64,000 bases of DNA from Strigamia acuminata. Lineage: Eukaryota; Arthropoda; Chilopoda; Geophilomorpha; Linotaeniidae. The notes below the pieces were generated by a model. The model was given only the letters and a program-made list of their open reading frames with translations. It had not been told where the DNA came from and did not search any database. A program made the position numbers and the translations under genes. Below are positions 22,401 to 31,879 of the stretch, piece by piece (positions within the stretch are counted from its first letter, which is position 1; each line of letters opens with the position of its first letter). The stretch is taken from positions 10,912,001 through 10,976,000 of the forward strand of contig OX442319.1 in NCBI GenBank assembly GCA_949358305.1, in the 5' to 3' direction.

Positions 22401-24421
22401 GTCGTTTCACGGTTTTCACTGACCATCGTCCCCTCTTGGGCATCTTGGGCAGGGACCGCCCCATATCCAACATCATCTCCCCGCGTATGCTAAGATGGTC
22501 TCTTGCGCTTGCGTGTTATGACTACCAGCTTATTTTCAGGAGGGGAACTGACGTTTCCAACGCCGACGCTCTTAGTCGTGCCCCCGTGGACGAGCCCTCG
22601 TCTGAGAGAAGTGTAGTGCACACGTTCTTGACCGAGCTATCCGCTCAAAGTTTGATTAGTAGGGCTGAGCTTGTTGCGGCCACGAGGGCGGACCCCATTT
22701 TGGTGGAGGTGACACGTATGGTGAGCGGAGGTGTTTGGGAAGATGACCACGCGGCGGCCCAGTTTAAACTGTTCAAAGAGAGATTCTTTGAGTTTTCACT
22801 CGATAATGGCGTCCTGTTTTGGGGGGAGCGTTTTGTTGTGCCATCGAGTTTGGTTCCCCGTGCCTTGGCATTATTGCATGACGGGCATGTGGGTGTAGTT
22901 TCAATGAAGGGGCGTGCGCGAGCGGCGCTGTGGTGGCCGGCGGTGAACGCCGACATCGCGGCGCATTGTGCCGCATGTTTGGTTTGTAGGACGCTTGACC
23001 CCATGCCCCCTCGAGTCCAGCCTATTAGCTGGCCGCGCGCGATGCAGCCGTGGGAGCGCATCCATCTTGATTACGCGGGGCCAGTGCTTGGAAAAATGAT
23101 CCTAATAGTTGTCGACGCTTATTCAGGCTGGATAGAGGCGCAGGCAGTGACCACAGCGTCCAGCAACGCAACAATTGTGGTTTTGCGACGTTTGTTCGCA
23201 GCTTTTGGCCTGCCTTTGACGGTGGTGTCCGATAATGCGTCCTGTTTTTCATCACAGGTTTTTCGCGATTTTTTGGCGGGAAATGCCATCACCCAGTTGT
23301 GGTCACCACCGTACCATCCACAAAGCAACGGCCAGGCCGAACGCGCGGTCCGTGAGGTCAAGCAGCGGCTGGCCAAGGTTGTGGCCGGCGACCTGGACAC
23401 GCGCGTCGCTCGTGTGCTTTTTGCCCAACACTCGTCCGTGGGGGGAAGGGATGGGCTTTCCCCCGCGCACCGTTTCTTGGCGCGACCCTTTCGCACTCAC
23501 CTGCAGTCCGCGATTGTTGGCTTTGGCGATTCAGGTCCGGACCAAGCAGAGGACTCCATCGCTGGTCGCAGTTTCCAGGTGAGCGAGGCGGTGTGGTATC
23601 GGGTGTTTCCAGCGGCGGTCAAGGCATGGCGAGCGGCGCTCGTGCTCCGCAGAAAAGGAGCAGTCCTGTACGACGTCAGAGATGTCGAGAGTGGTAAAGT
23701 GCACGTGCGACACGTCAACCAGTTGAAGAGGCGAGCCCTGAGTGCATCTTCGCCTCCTGTCGATCGTGTGCGACAAGTACCTGTTGAAGAGCCAGGGAGT
23801 CGTGATGTTGTGTTGATGAGTTCGCCTCCGGCGGATTTGGACGACTCTCAGTGGTTGTTGTCAGCTCCGGGAGCGGTGCTGGGCGTTGTGTCTTCATCCT
23901 CAAGTGACTCTTGGTTTGACATTTTTGATACTTCTAATGAATTATTAATTCCAGAAGCGGACTTACCTGCGGTTGAGTTGGTTGAGCAAGTGGCTCTGCC
24001 CGATGAGCCAGTTCCTCCAGCTCTGGACGTGGTTGTTGACCGCAGACGTTTGAGCGTCTGCCTTGAGCGTATTGACGACGTGGTTGCCGGTTTGATTCCG
24101 GTGGCAAACATCGTGCCAGCCTCTCCACTTGCGGCGGACGGTGTTCGGGTTGTGAACCCCCATGGGAGCAGTACCTCATCCGATGAGGATGTTCTCGTTG
24201 CCAGTCTTGGCGCCGGGCGCGTGCCGTCCTTGGTTGGGGAGCGATCAGATGAGGAGCAAGCGGTGGCATCCTCATCCACCGGTCGCCCGGTGCGTAACAA
24301 GCAGCAGCCTGCATGGATGCTCGACCCTAGTGTCGTGTTGACATCAACAAAGAAGAGAACCAGGGGCCCGAAGAAACCCAAGCCGAAGCAAGAGCGAGTT
24401 GATGATCAAGACACGGAATGA
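19478..24421 (+). CDS. Gypsy gag-pol polyprotein, single frame
   Basis: One uninterrupted frame of about 1647 codons. The first ATG (19478) follows the PBS; a second ATG at 19829 (MAAQRMVLGHPGPFDG) starts the recognisable gag. The 117 codons between them include a strongly hydrophobic run (FVVLTLFVFFFLFF). Then: gag core, a CX2CX3HX4C knuckle (CWHCGGPHFRHQC, about residue 373), aspartic protease DSGAE (about 467), reverse transcriptase with YQDD (about 766), RNase H (VADAS, about 913), integrase zinc motif (about 1130-1172) and a DD35E core (HLDYAGP, VSDNAS, GQAERA). The C-terminal part is an acidic Ser-rich extension of unknown role. All catalytic residues I could check are present, so the element may be active. 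Confidence 0.93.
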   Translation: MFMPVCGKKNGFELELCEAKAKVNFARFSFWNVSFERSVCADKVLNSICPAETARPVASNQRRVIRRPLGFLEDLRSALFKFAHLHFVVLTLFVFFFLFFSSRVCCEIRLSSWTNQVMAAQRMVLGHPGPFDGKMAADWDRYLERVDEFCLLNDIPDAKVKSLLLSLIGPKAYQELQKAVHPEKLPAKNYQEIVNLMRLHLEPVAQPHVCRQRLGLRTRKPEETVEEYLTVLKGLAQPCGFATVGETDSGVLDAFLRGINNSGMRKYIMLSENLTLKSAVKLATSYEAAMGTPSSVGGAEVTADVPSHLTDTEVHQVRQFRPARRRGGPNGGAPMQRFDAGFGGARPRVAPFDRGQRRGGGRGGARPPVNIACWHCGGPHFRHQCPDWIQGAGAGREGTRDESAAGPKPEFRQKTVPVNAVARFDYDDDGLPPDEWGIYTVEDASKRFPPFLFQLEVCTRAWLFQVDSGAERSVVTWSQFASLADSGACYPALRRSEVVLRAYTGVPIMVFGEVSLPVSHRGKILDLIFLVVEGSGPNLLGRDLIAQLQIEVAQGAIDQGGEVPVHVPVHASANTSMQQQLNELLAKHEDVFKIGLGAFNGPPIELQMREDISPRFFRPRPVPIPLRPQVEAEIDRLVTEGIFAPITFSEWATPLVVVRKKDGGVRLCGDYRSTINAAIQPDPYPLPAIADIFAQVGEAKFFSKLDYRHAYLQLRLTARSARIAAVNTIRGLMAVNRLPFGTISSSGIFQRCAEGVVAGIRRIFVYQDDILVATITIEEHLTILGLVLARLAENGLRLCRTKCVFCVESLEFLGFRLSGGGVAPLSERVRAITQIPPPLDVTQVKSFLGLINFYGQFVAGLSTIAAPLYMLLVKGQPWSWLDAQKSAFDKIKKALVSAPVLRFYDLGRPAVVVADASPVGVGAVLAQTGDDGKEWPVVFASRSLSSAERNYAQIDKEALAIMFAVRRFHQYICGRRFTVFTDHRPLLGILGRDRPISNIISPRMLRWSLALACYDYQLIFRRGTDVSNADALSRAPVDEPSSERSVVHTFLTELSAQSLISRAELVAATRADPILVEVTRMVSGGVWEDDHAAAQFKLFKERFFEFSLDNGVLFWGERFVVPSSLVPRALALLHDGHVGVVSMKGRARAALWWPAVNADIAAHCAACLVCRTLDPMPPRVQPISWPRAMQPWERIHLDYAGPVLGKMILIVVDAYSGWIEAQAVTTASSNATIVVLRRLFAAFGLPLTVVSDNASCFSSQVFRDFLAGNAITQLWSPPYHPQSNGQAERAVREVKQRLAKVVAGDLDTRVARVLFAQHSSVGGRDGLSPAHRFLARPFRTHLQSAIVGFGDSGPDQAEDSIAGRSFQVSEAVWYRVFPAAVKAWRAALVLRRKGAVLYDVRDVESGKVHVRHVNQLKRRALSASSPPVDRVRQVPVEEPGSRDVVLMSSPPADLDDSQWLLSAPGAVLGVVSSSSSDSWFDIFDTSNELLIPEADLPAVELVEQVALPDEPVPPALDVVVDRRRLSVCLERIDDVVAGLIPVANIVPASPLAADGVRVVNPHGSSTSSDEDVLVASLGAGRVPSLVGERSDEEQAVASSSTGRPVRNKQQPAWMLDPSVVLTSTKKRTRGPKKPKPKQERVDDQDTE

Positions 24422-24518
24422 AAAGAATTCGTTATGTTTTGATGCTGTTTATTTAAACTTTTTTTTGGAAAACTCAGTTAAAATTTGTGACTCGATTTAG
24501 TACAAATTTGGGGGAATA

Positions 24519-24725
24519 GTGTTATGTTCAGAATAATTGTTTTGGTATAAATTGATTGTATTTCACGTTGGAATTGTTGGAGTGGTTGCCGTTGGCAACC
24601 ACTCATGAATAAATTACTTGTCATGTCAAGCTTGAATTGATTGCACGTCTGTTTTTATTCCGCCTATTCAAGTAGAATAGGCCTGCAGTTGTTAGTGTAG
24701 ACTTCAGAGCATGGAAAACACTAAA
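24519..24725 (+). repeat. 3' LTR of the gypsy element
   Basis: 207 bp, no difference from the 5' LTR seen by eye. Preceded by the polypurine tract. Confidence 0.93.
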
Positions 24726-25721
24726 AAGCGGAAAAACTGACGGTTCACGAAATTGTAAGAGTCTTGAAGCAAATTCTCCTATTGTGAGTCTCCAATCAGC
24801 TTGCTGAATAAAACCAAATAAAATAGAAGCGATAAATGAATGAATGAAATAATATATAATATAATGTAGAACTTTACTTTGCGAGATTTTTTCGTAACCA
24901 TACATGTTCGACTGCAAAGATTGAATAAGTTTGGTCATTAATTATTATAAAGGTAATTAATTTCTGAAGTCAGTTCTTGGAAATATTGTTTGATGCGTTA
25001 CCACGTGTGATCTAAAACCAAATGGCATTACATCATGATTTTCCAAAGGTCTATTAAATGATTTTTTGATGTGAAGCTAAACTTTATTCTATGTGCAAAT
25101 TCCTCAATTTTTGTTGTATTTTTTTTCAATTAGAATAAATATTTGTTTTATGCAAAACAATGTGAAATGGTTTTTTTCACACATCTATTATATCATTTTG
25201 ACACATAAGATTACATACACCTTTTTTTTAGCAAAAACAAAAAAAAGGGGTGAGGCAAAACTTTATTCGCTGACTGCAATTAATACAAAGATTTGCATAC
25301 TACAAGTATTTGGGATCGCGACACTTGGTGCATGTCTGCCTGAAACCTTGTTTCATCACATTATGCCCACGACAATAAAAATAAATCACAAATTTACGGT
25401 ACAAAATAAATGTAATTTCAGGTCACTTCAAAACTTACTGCAGATATTTTGTTGAATACATAATATGATCGTAAACGTCGATTGAAACCTATATAAGAAC
25501 AGTTTAGTAAATAATGTAAATCTAATTTTTTTCAGTACCTGGAGTGTAGTGTTAATTTTCGAGTTCTTAATGCAGCCAATTTTAACTTTTGGTTTTTGCA
25601 TAGAAATATTTTGCTTTAAATTGATGTCAAATTGACACTTGCCTGGCAATTTACACTTTATATTTAAGTTTGTTTTAGTGTAATAATTTATATTTTTCTT
25701 AGATGAACCCTCGAGTGTTTG

Positions 25722-25926
25722 TGTGATTTTAAAGTGCTTGGAAAGAAAAGCAATCAATTGTATTTGTTATAATGAGTTTAAGTTTTAACAGTGTCGTGAC
25801 GCGTTTCTGTAGCAACGACACATTCTGTTTTCGTATCGTTCTGTACCAATATGGCGGTGTAAATAGTGTGGAATAAATTAAGCTTCAATGTTATTAATCA
25901 ACCTTCAAGATCAGTAAAATGTCACA
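25722..25926 (+). repeat. 5' LTR of the copia element
   Basis: 205 bp, TG...CA ends. Confidence 0.93.
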
Positions 25927-25928
25927 AG

Positions 25929-25946
25929 TGGTAGCAGAGGATGGTT
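25929..25946 (+). promoter_or_regulatory. Primer binding site complementary to the 3' end of initiator tRNA-Met
   Basis: TGGTAGCAGAGGATGGTT, two bases after the LTR, is complementary over 18 nt to the 3' end (with CCA) of animal initiator tRNA-Met as I recall it. Confidence 0.75.
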
Positions 25947-26282
25947 AACTGAAGGTTGGTTTTCTGCGGTTATTGGAGGATGAGCGAGCGCAAGTAATGA
26001 ATCAAAGCGACTAATTGACGACGGTGGAAGATTCGAACGAGGAAAGCGTGAGCAAGCGAGTGTTTTGCCGTTCTGACGTTTCTGCAAGTGAACGTTTCGG
26101 GACCACGTCGATCGTTACGACGTACGGCAAACGTTACGAGGGCTGACACAACGACGTGCGGCAAGCGACACGACGTGCGGGAAACGTTACGAGGGACGAA
26201 CGGTTGACGTACGATTAGTGACCTACGAGCGCGGCAAACACAAAACGAGGTTTTTTAAAGATACAAAGATATTTGGACAAGC

Positions 26283-29200
26283 ATGGCGGCCGAGGAGAAA
26301 GGATGTGGCGTGAGTCGAGTACCATTATTGGATGAAGAGAATTACTTGGTTTGGGCGATGCAAATGGAGGCTGTACTAGATTCAAGGAATCTGTGGCAAA
26401 CGGTGATCGTGGAGAACGAGCCAATGCCGAGGCAAGGTGCAGCGTGGGATAAATGGAAGAGGCGAAACAGTGTTGCGCTCGGATTGATTGTCACGACGCT
26501 CACCCCACAACAAGCCGGTTTGCAATTTGGAACCAAAAACGCCAAAAAGATGTGGTTTGACTTAGCGGCGCATCATGCGGGACGCACGAAAGACCGACAA
26601 GTTGACATAGGAAGAGAATTAACCAGCGTGCGAATGCGTAACGACGAGCAAGTGGAACGATACGTGGACAGAGTTGTGGCGATAGGAAAGAGATCAGCGG
26701 TGGCAGGACGACAAGTTGATGAAGATGAGCTTGTTTATTACCTGGTGAGGGGGCTGACAGCCAAGTATGATAGTGTGGCAGACGCTTTTCACGCAAAGCG
26801 CGACATGACGATTCTGGACATACGACGACAACTGCGGTCGAAAGCGGGATGGGCAGACGAGAAGAATGGACGTTTCAGCCAGGAAGGGGCGTATAAGGCA
26901 AGGGCAAGAAATGACAAGCCAAGCAAGGGAAAATGCTACGAGTGTGGGAAGCCGGGTCATTTTGCGCGCAACTGCAGGAGTCGTCAAGACAAGCCAAGTG
27001 GCGAACGAGGCGTCGGTGATGGGAACTGTTTCAATTGTGGCAAAAAGGGCCATTTTGCGCGTGACTGTCGGAGCAAGGGACAGACACAGGGACGAGGAGC
27101 AAAACAAACGCAACACGGAGGACGGGACACGGCAACGGTGCAATATGCGAGTGCGCCTAACGACGATCGCTTGCGCAGTTACAAGTCCTATTCTTTTCAT
27201 GCGGCTATGTCTACGGGGTCACTCAAGCGAACCGACTGGGTGCTGGACTCTGGCGCAACTACGCACATGACTCCACACCGGGATTTTTTGACAGATTTTG
27301 AAGAAGGTGAGGGTGAAGTGCACATTGCGGAAGCAACCACGGCAATAAAATCAAAAGGACGAGGGACTTTGACGTTAACAACTCAGACCGAGACCGAAGA
27401 CATCGATATAGATTTGGCGAATGTGGTTTACGCTCCTAGATTGCGGGGTAACCTGATTTCAGTGTATGGGCTTGCTAAAAAGGGGTTAAAGATTAATTTC
27501 GATGAAGAGCGGGCATGGGTCATTGCAAGTGATGGGTCAGTTGTAATGTCAGCGACCAGACGTGACCAGATGTACGTGTTAGACGTAACAGCAGTTGTTC
27601 AAGTGGACTATGCCAACCTGGTGGACGACGAGGGGACGGCACAGCCTGAACAAGTTTCGGACAATGCCACTGCAAAGAAGGATTTATGGCACCGGAGATT
27701 AGGGCATGTTAGCGATCGAAAAATGGACGAAATAAAGGGACAAAAGCTTGTGATTGGGACTGATTTTGGAACCGGTCACTTATCCGAATGTGTAGCGTGT
27801 ATACAGGGAAAGCAACCCAGGAAACCTTTTAAGCGACTAAAGGGCGGAGCGCGAACAACACAGCCATTGCAGTTGTGGCATATTGACTTGATGGGCCCAT
27901 TACCTACAGCATTGGACGGGAGTCGTTATGCCTTGATCATTGTTGATGACTACACTCGATTTGTATATTTTTCAGGATTACGGGAGAAGAGTCAAGCATT
28001 CGACTACATCGAGAAACACCGAATGAGAGAGGAGAGGTCAACGGGACTGAAGTTGATCACCGTCAGAACAGATAACGGTACTGAATTTTGTAACGATTAC
28101 GTGCGAACTACTTGGGAGCGACTTGGGATTAGACACGAGAAGACTGTCCGGTACACAGCCCAGAGTAACGGAGTCGTCGAGCGCTATAACAGGACGGTGA
28201 CAGAGAAAACGCGAGTATTATTAAAATGGGCGTTACTTCCTGATGTTTTTTGGGGTGAAGCGATGGCAACTGCAGTGCACGCCATCAACAGAACACCAAC
28301 AGCGACCAGACCTGGAACCACGCCATATGAGTTACGACACGCGAAGAAACCCGTGATAACTCATTTGCGGGCTTTTGGATGTGTGGCTCATAGGCACATT
28401 CCCAAACAGTTGCGGAAGAAGTTGGACGCTGTGACGCAACAAGGGATAATGGTCGGGTATTCGGCGGACAGGCGAGCATATCGCATTTACGATGAGGACG
28501 AAGATCGAGTCATAGAGGCACGTGACGTCTATTTTGAAGAAAACGCACGAAGAGGACGTTTGCAGAATAGGCAGCGACTAGTGATGGGCAATGAACCTTT
28601 GGAAGGCAACAGCAATACGTGTTACTTAGACGATGAAGACTCAAGCGATGAGGACGACTTTCCTGAAACGGGGGAAATCGAACATGAGATTGAAGGGGAG
28701 GTGCATGACGCACAGGACGGAGACGGGGAGGTGCGAGACGTGCACAACGAAGACGGAGAGGTGGACGACGCACACAATGAGGTAGCAGCAGCACCGGAAC
28801 CGCAAGTCGAACGGGGCAGACGAGGACGGCCGACACGCGAGGAAGCAGCTCTGAGACAAGTTGAACATACTACGCGACTGAGGGAGCGAGAACGCCAGTT
28901 GCAAGCCGAAGGCGCAAGACGTTCTGCGCGGTTACAAAACCAGAATGCGGCACACATGGCAGGGACTGTTTTGTTTACTCCGAGCACATTCAAAGAAGCT
29001 ATGTCTTGCCCAGATAGTAAAAAATGGAAAGAAGCCATGGACAAAGAGATGAATTCGATGAAAATACACAAAGTATGGAAACTTGACAAACCGACGGAAA
29101 ACAAGCGACCTATTAAATGCCAGTGGATCTATAAAATCAAACTACATCTAGATGGAAGTATCGACAAATATAAAGCTAGATTGGTTGCAGTTGGGTACGG

Positions 29201-30524
29201 TCAGCGACCAGGGGAGGATTATGATCGCACATTTGCTCCAGTTATGAAACTACAATCACTGAGGCTTTTACTTGCAATAGCGGCGAAGAGAAAGCTGAAG
29301 ATTAAGTTATATGACGTTGAAACAGCTTACCTCTATGGTCTTCTGGATAAAGTAATCCACATGTTCCAGCCCGAGGGTTACGTAAAACAAGGGGAGGAAG
29401 GTTGTATTTGTGTTTTACTTAAAAGCATCTATGGGTTGAAGCAAAGTGGAAGGTGCTGGAACAAAGAGCTAAATAAAAGATTGAAGTCCATAGGACTCAA
29501 GCGGTTAAAAGGGGATCCGTGCATTTACACGAATATAACTGACAAGGACTATTTTGCCATTGGGGTATTTGTAGATGATATAGTGGCTATTGGATCAACG
29601 GACGAATTTATCGACGCCAACATGGACGCTCTGCGCAAATCGTTCAAGCTGGTCGACTTGGGGACACCGAAGAAAGTTTTGGGGTTGAAGGTGACGGTCG
29701 GCAAGAAGGGGATTGTCCTGTCACAAGAGGAATATGCGGACAAGATCATTGAGAAGTACGGGATGTCAGACTGCGCAATTAAGAAGAGTCCACTACCGAC
29801 GGATCAAGATCTAGATGCGTGCAAGGACTCGAAGAGAGTGGACAGCACAGCTTATCAAGAAATCTTAGGAAGTTTGATGTACCTCATGTTAGGCTCGAGG
29901 CCAGACTTAGCTTACGCAATAAGTCGTCTATCGTCTTATGCGAGCGCCCCAACGGAGATGCATCTAAAAGCGATTCGAGGAGTGTTGCAGTACGTAAAGG
30001 GGACGAAAGGATACGGGATACTGTTTGATAGGGTGAGAAAACCACTGGAGCTGACATCGGATGCCAGTTGGAGTGTGGGACCGGATGCCAGATCCCATAC
30101 TGGGTTTATTGTCACATATGGAGGATCGTTGATCAGTTGGAAGTCGCGAAAGCAGAAGTTGGTGACCATGTCATCAAGCGAGGCAGAAGCAGTTGCGTTG
30201 TCTGAGGGGCTAAAGGAGCTCAAGTGGTTGAGAGGACTAATTTCGGAGCTCGAAATGGAGACTGTACAAGTCGGGCTGGATATTTTCTGCGATAGCAAGT
30301 CAGCTATCAACTTTGCGGAGGAAACACAGCTCACTGATCGTACGAAGCACATCCTAAGAAAATATATGTTTATAAAAGACGAGGTCGAACTGGGCAATGT
30401 AAGATTGAATTTTGTGCCAACGGATACAATGAAAGCAGATTCCCTAACCAAGCCGGTATCAGGGGATAAGATGAAGAAATTCGTGCAAGATATGAAGATG
30501 GACATGAGGGGGCGATCTGTGTAG
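26283..30524 (+). CDS. Copia gag-pol polyprotein
   Basis: 1413 aa in one frame, ATG at 26283. Domains in order: gag; two CX2CX4HX4C knuckles (CYECGKPGHFARNC near residue 219 and CFNCGKKGHFARDC near 250); protease WVLDSGATTHMT (about 320); GAG-pre-integrase LWHRRLGHVSDRK; integrase core with D (HIDLMGP), D (RTDNGTEF) and E (SNGVVE) at DD35E spacing; an acidic linker with EDGEV/DGEVR repeats (about 790-840); RVT_2 reverse transcriptase with FVDDIV; RNase H beginning LTSDASWS and including SSSEAE and DSKSAI; a C-terminal KADSLTKP motif typical of copia. No defect seen, so probably autonomous. Confidence 0.95.
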   Translation: MAAEEKGCGVSRVPLLDEENYLVWAMQMEAVLDSRNLWQTVIVENEPMPRQGAAWDKWKRRNSVALGLIVTTLTPQQAGLQFGTKNAKKMWFDLAAHHAGRTKDRQVDIGRELTSVRMRNDEQVERYVDRVVAIGKRSAVAGRQVDEDELVYYLVRGLTAKYDSVADAFHAKRDMTILDIRRQLRSKAGWADEKNGRFSQEGAYKARARNDKPSKGKCYECGKPGHFARNCRSRQDKPSGERGVGDGNCFNCGKKGHFARDCRSKGQTQGRGAKQTQHGGRDTATVQYASAPNDDRLRSYKSYSFHAAMSTGSLKRTDWVLDSGATTHMTPHRDFLTDFEEGEGEVHIAEATTAIKSKGRGTLTLTTQTETEDIDIDLANVVYAPRLRGNLISVYGLAKKGLKINFDEERAWVIASDGSVVMSATRRDQMYVLDVTAVVQVDYANLVDDEGTAQPEQVSDNATAKKDLWHRRLGHVSDRKMDEIKGQKLVIGTDFGTGHLSECVACIQGKQPRKPFKRLKGGARTTQPLQLWHIDLMGPLPTALDGSRYALIIVDDYTRFVYFSGLREKSQAFDYIEKHRMREERSTGLKLITVRTDNGTEFCNDYVRTTWERLGIRHEKTVRYTAQSNGVVERYNRTVTEKTRVLLKWALLPDVFWGEAMATAVHAINRTPTATRPGTTPYELRHAKKPVITHLRAFGCVAHRHIPKQLRKKLDAVTQQGIMVGYSADRRAYRIYDEDEDRVIEARDVYFEENARRGRLQNRQRLVMGNEPLEGNSNTCYLDDEDSSDEDDFPETGEIEHEIEGEVHDAQDGDGEVRDVHNEDGEVDDAHNEVAAAPEPQVERGRRGRPTREEAALRQVEHTTRLRERERQLQAEGARRSARLQNQNAAHMAGTVLFTPSTFKEAMSCPDSKKWKEAMDKEMNSMKIHKVWKLDKPTENKRPIKCQWIYKIKLHLDGSIDKYKARLVAVGYGQRPGEDYDRTFAPVMKLQSLRLLLAIAAKRKLKIKLYDVETAYLYGLLDKVIHMFQPEGYVKQGEEGCICVLLKSIYGLKQSGRCWNKELNKRLKSIGLKRLKGDPCIYTNITDKDYFAIGVFVDDIVAIGSTDEFIDANMDALRKSFKLVDLGTPKKVLGLKVTVGKKGIVLSQEEYADKIIEKYGMSDCAIKKSPLPTDQDLDACKDSKRVDSTAYQEILGSLMYLMLGSRPDLAYAISRLSSYASAPTEMHLKAIRGVLQYVKGTKGYGILFDRVRKPLELTSDASWSVGPDARSHTGFIVTYGGSLISWKSRKQKLVTMSSSEAEAVALSEGLKELKWLRGLISELEMETVQVGLDIFCDSKSAINFAEETQLTDRTKHILRKYMFIKDEVELGNVRLNFVPTDTMKADSLTKPVSGDKMKKFVQDMKMDMRGRSV

Positions 30525-30559
30525 TGTTTTAGTTTTTCCTTACCAAGCAAAAGGGGATT

Positions 30560-30764
30560 TGTGATTTTAAAGTGCTTGGAAAGAAAAGCAATCAATTGTA
30601 TTTGTTATAATGAGTTTAAGTTTTAACAGTGTCGTGACGCGTTTCTGTAGCAACGACACATTCTGTTTTCGTATCGTTCTGTACCAATATGGCGGTGTAA
30701 ATAGTGTGGAATAAATTAAGCTTCAATGTTATTAATCAACCTTCAAGATCAGTAAAATGTCACA
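30560..30764 (+). repeat. 3' LTR of the copia element
   Basis: 205 bp, no difference from the 5' LTR seen by eye, preceded by the purine tract AAGCAAAAGGGGATT. Confidence 0.93.
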
Positions 30765-31879
30765 GTTTGGTAAACCAATGAAAACAGGGTGAATTTCTAC
30801 AAATAATTATTTTTATGACTTGTGCTGTAAGTAAATCATAAAACTCTCCGTCTTACATCACTTTCTTCTGAATATACTAAAACATAAACTTGATTTTGCT
30901 TGAGTATAATGAGATCTTGTATATATTGAAGCATATTAGATTTTTCCCTTAGAATGGTTGTTTCATTCGTGTAAAATAAGATCTTCTTGTTTTCAATATT
31001 CTTAAAAATCAGAGGCATTTTGAAGATGTACAATGTGAAGAAAAAAATTAATTATGGCATAGAAAACAAATAATAAGGATAATATTTTTTACTTGTATAT
31101 TGCCCTTAGAGAATTTTTTATGCAAGTATGACATATTATTCACCCAGATCACGATTAGTAGGTAAGGACTAAAATCATCATCCATTTCCATTTGCAATAT
31201 TGACTTTGATGCGACTTCAATTTTACCAACCCAATGATTACGGATCAATTTCACCAAGCAGTTTGCGTCTGAAATTCATTAACTTTTAGCATGATGGATG
31301 AAGAAAAGAAAGTTGGGAATTAATCCATATCAATTTATATTAAAAATTATTGAATTGATTAGTCATTCCCTTCTTTCTTTTCTAAATTACTGCTTTGAGT
31401 AAAATATTGTATGAGTTTAGATACCAGCAAGATTTCCATAAACGATGAATATTCTTCTTGTGTTTAGTATTTGTGCAATGTTAGCTACTTGCGAAATGTG
31501 TCGATCATTACATTGAGAAATAGATGAACTGTATAATAAACTGTTTCTTCCGCCTTTAAAAATTAGAGAATGTTGTATTAGAGTTGGTAATTTGTACAGA
31601 AACCCTTAAAATTGTTAAATTTTAAATTTGTTTAATTAATCATTATAATTCTCAACATGTCCACTGGATACTTTGCATATTCTCACTGACATATGTCTAT
31701 AGAAAGTTTGCTGGGTGAATGACATCTACACATCCAAGAAGACTACTTTAAATTCTACTCCTTTGGAGTAATGCAATAGACAAATAAGTTTATAAATAAT
31801 TACTTCTTAAATCACTTAGTGTTGTATCAGCATTTAGATATAATATTATCATAAAAACAGAAGAAAGTATATTTTCCAT

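Larger units (their letters stand above)
19254..24725 (+). mobile_element. Full-length Ty3/gypsy LTR retrotransposon
   Basis: A 5472-bp element with two 207-bp LTRs that look identical, a 4-bp target duplication AAGC (19250-19253 and 24726-24729), a PBS beginning TTGGCGCAGT directly after the 5' LTR, a purine-rich tract (TTTGGGGGAATA) before the 3' LTR, and one open gag-pol frame. It lies antisense within exon 8 of IR copy A. The coding region is visibly GC-richer than the surrounding DNA. No envelope gene is present. Confidence 0.95.
25722..30764 (+). mobile_element. Full-length Ty1/copia LTR retrotransposon
   Basis: A 5043-bp element with two 205-bp LTRs that look identical (TGTGATTTT...GTCACA), flanked by the 5-bp duplication GTTTG (25717-25721 and 30765-30769). 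It carries an intact 1413-codon gag-pol. It is inserted antisense into exon 5 of IR copy A. Confidence 0.95.
17846..31879 (-). pseudogene. Ionotropic receptor copy A, split by two retrotransposons
   Basis: An 11-exon IR-type ligand-gated channel gene. Exons from the N-terminus: 31804-31879 (signal peptide, MENILSSVFMIILYLNA), 31425-31553, 31093-31268, 30857-31000, 30770-30796 plus 25539-25721 (one exon split by the copia element), 25439-25488, 24878-24911, 24730-24803 plus 19066-19253 (one exon split by the gypsy element), 18702-18889, 18381-18622, 17846-18242. Channel features: FLKPFSSSVWFCIC (start of TM1), FLVMMLFLSYNAVLYTSLT (TM2), a second ligand-lobe exon, and HIISAFACLAVGLLLSVAA with ELLF (TM3) before a basic tail. 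Apart from the two insertions all phases match and no stop is seen, so the breakage looks recent. IRs are chemosensory membrane receptors; the ligand is unknown. Confidence 0.88.
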
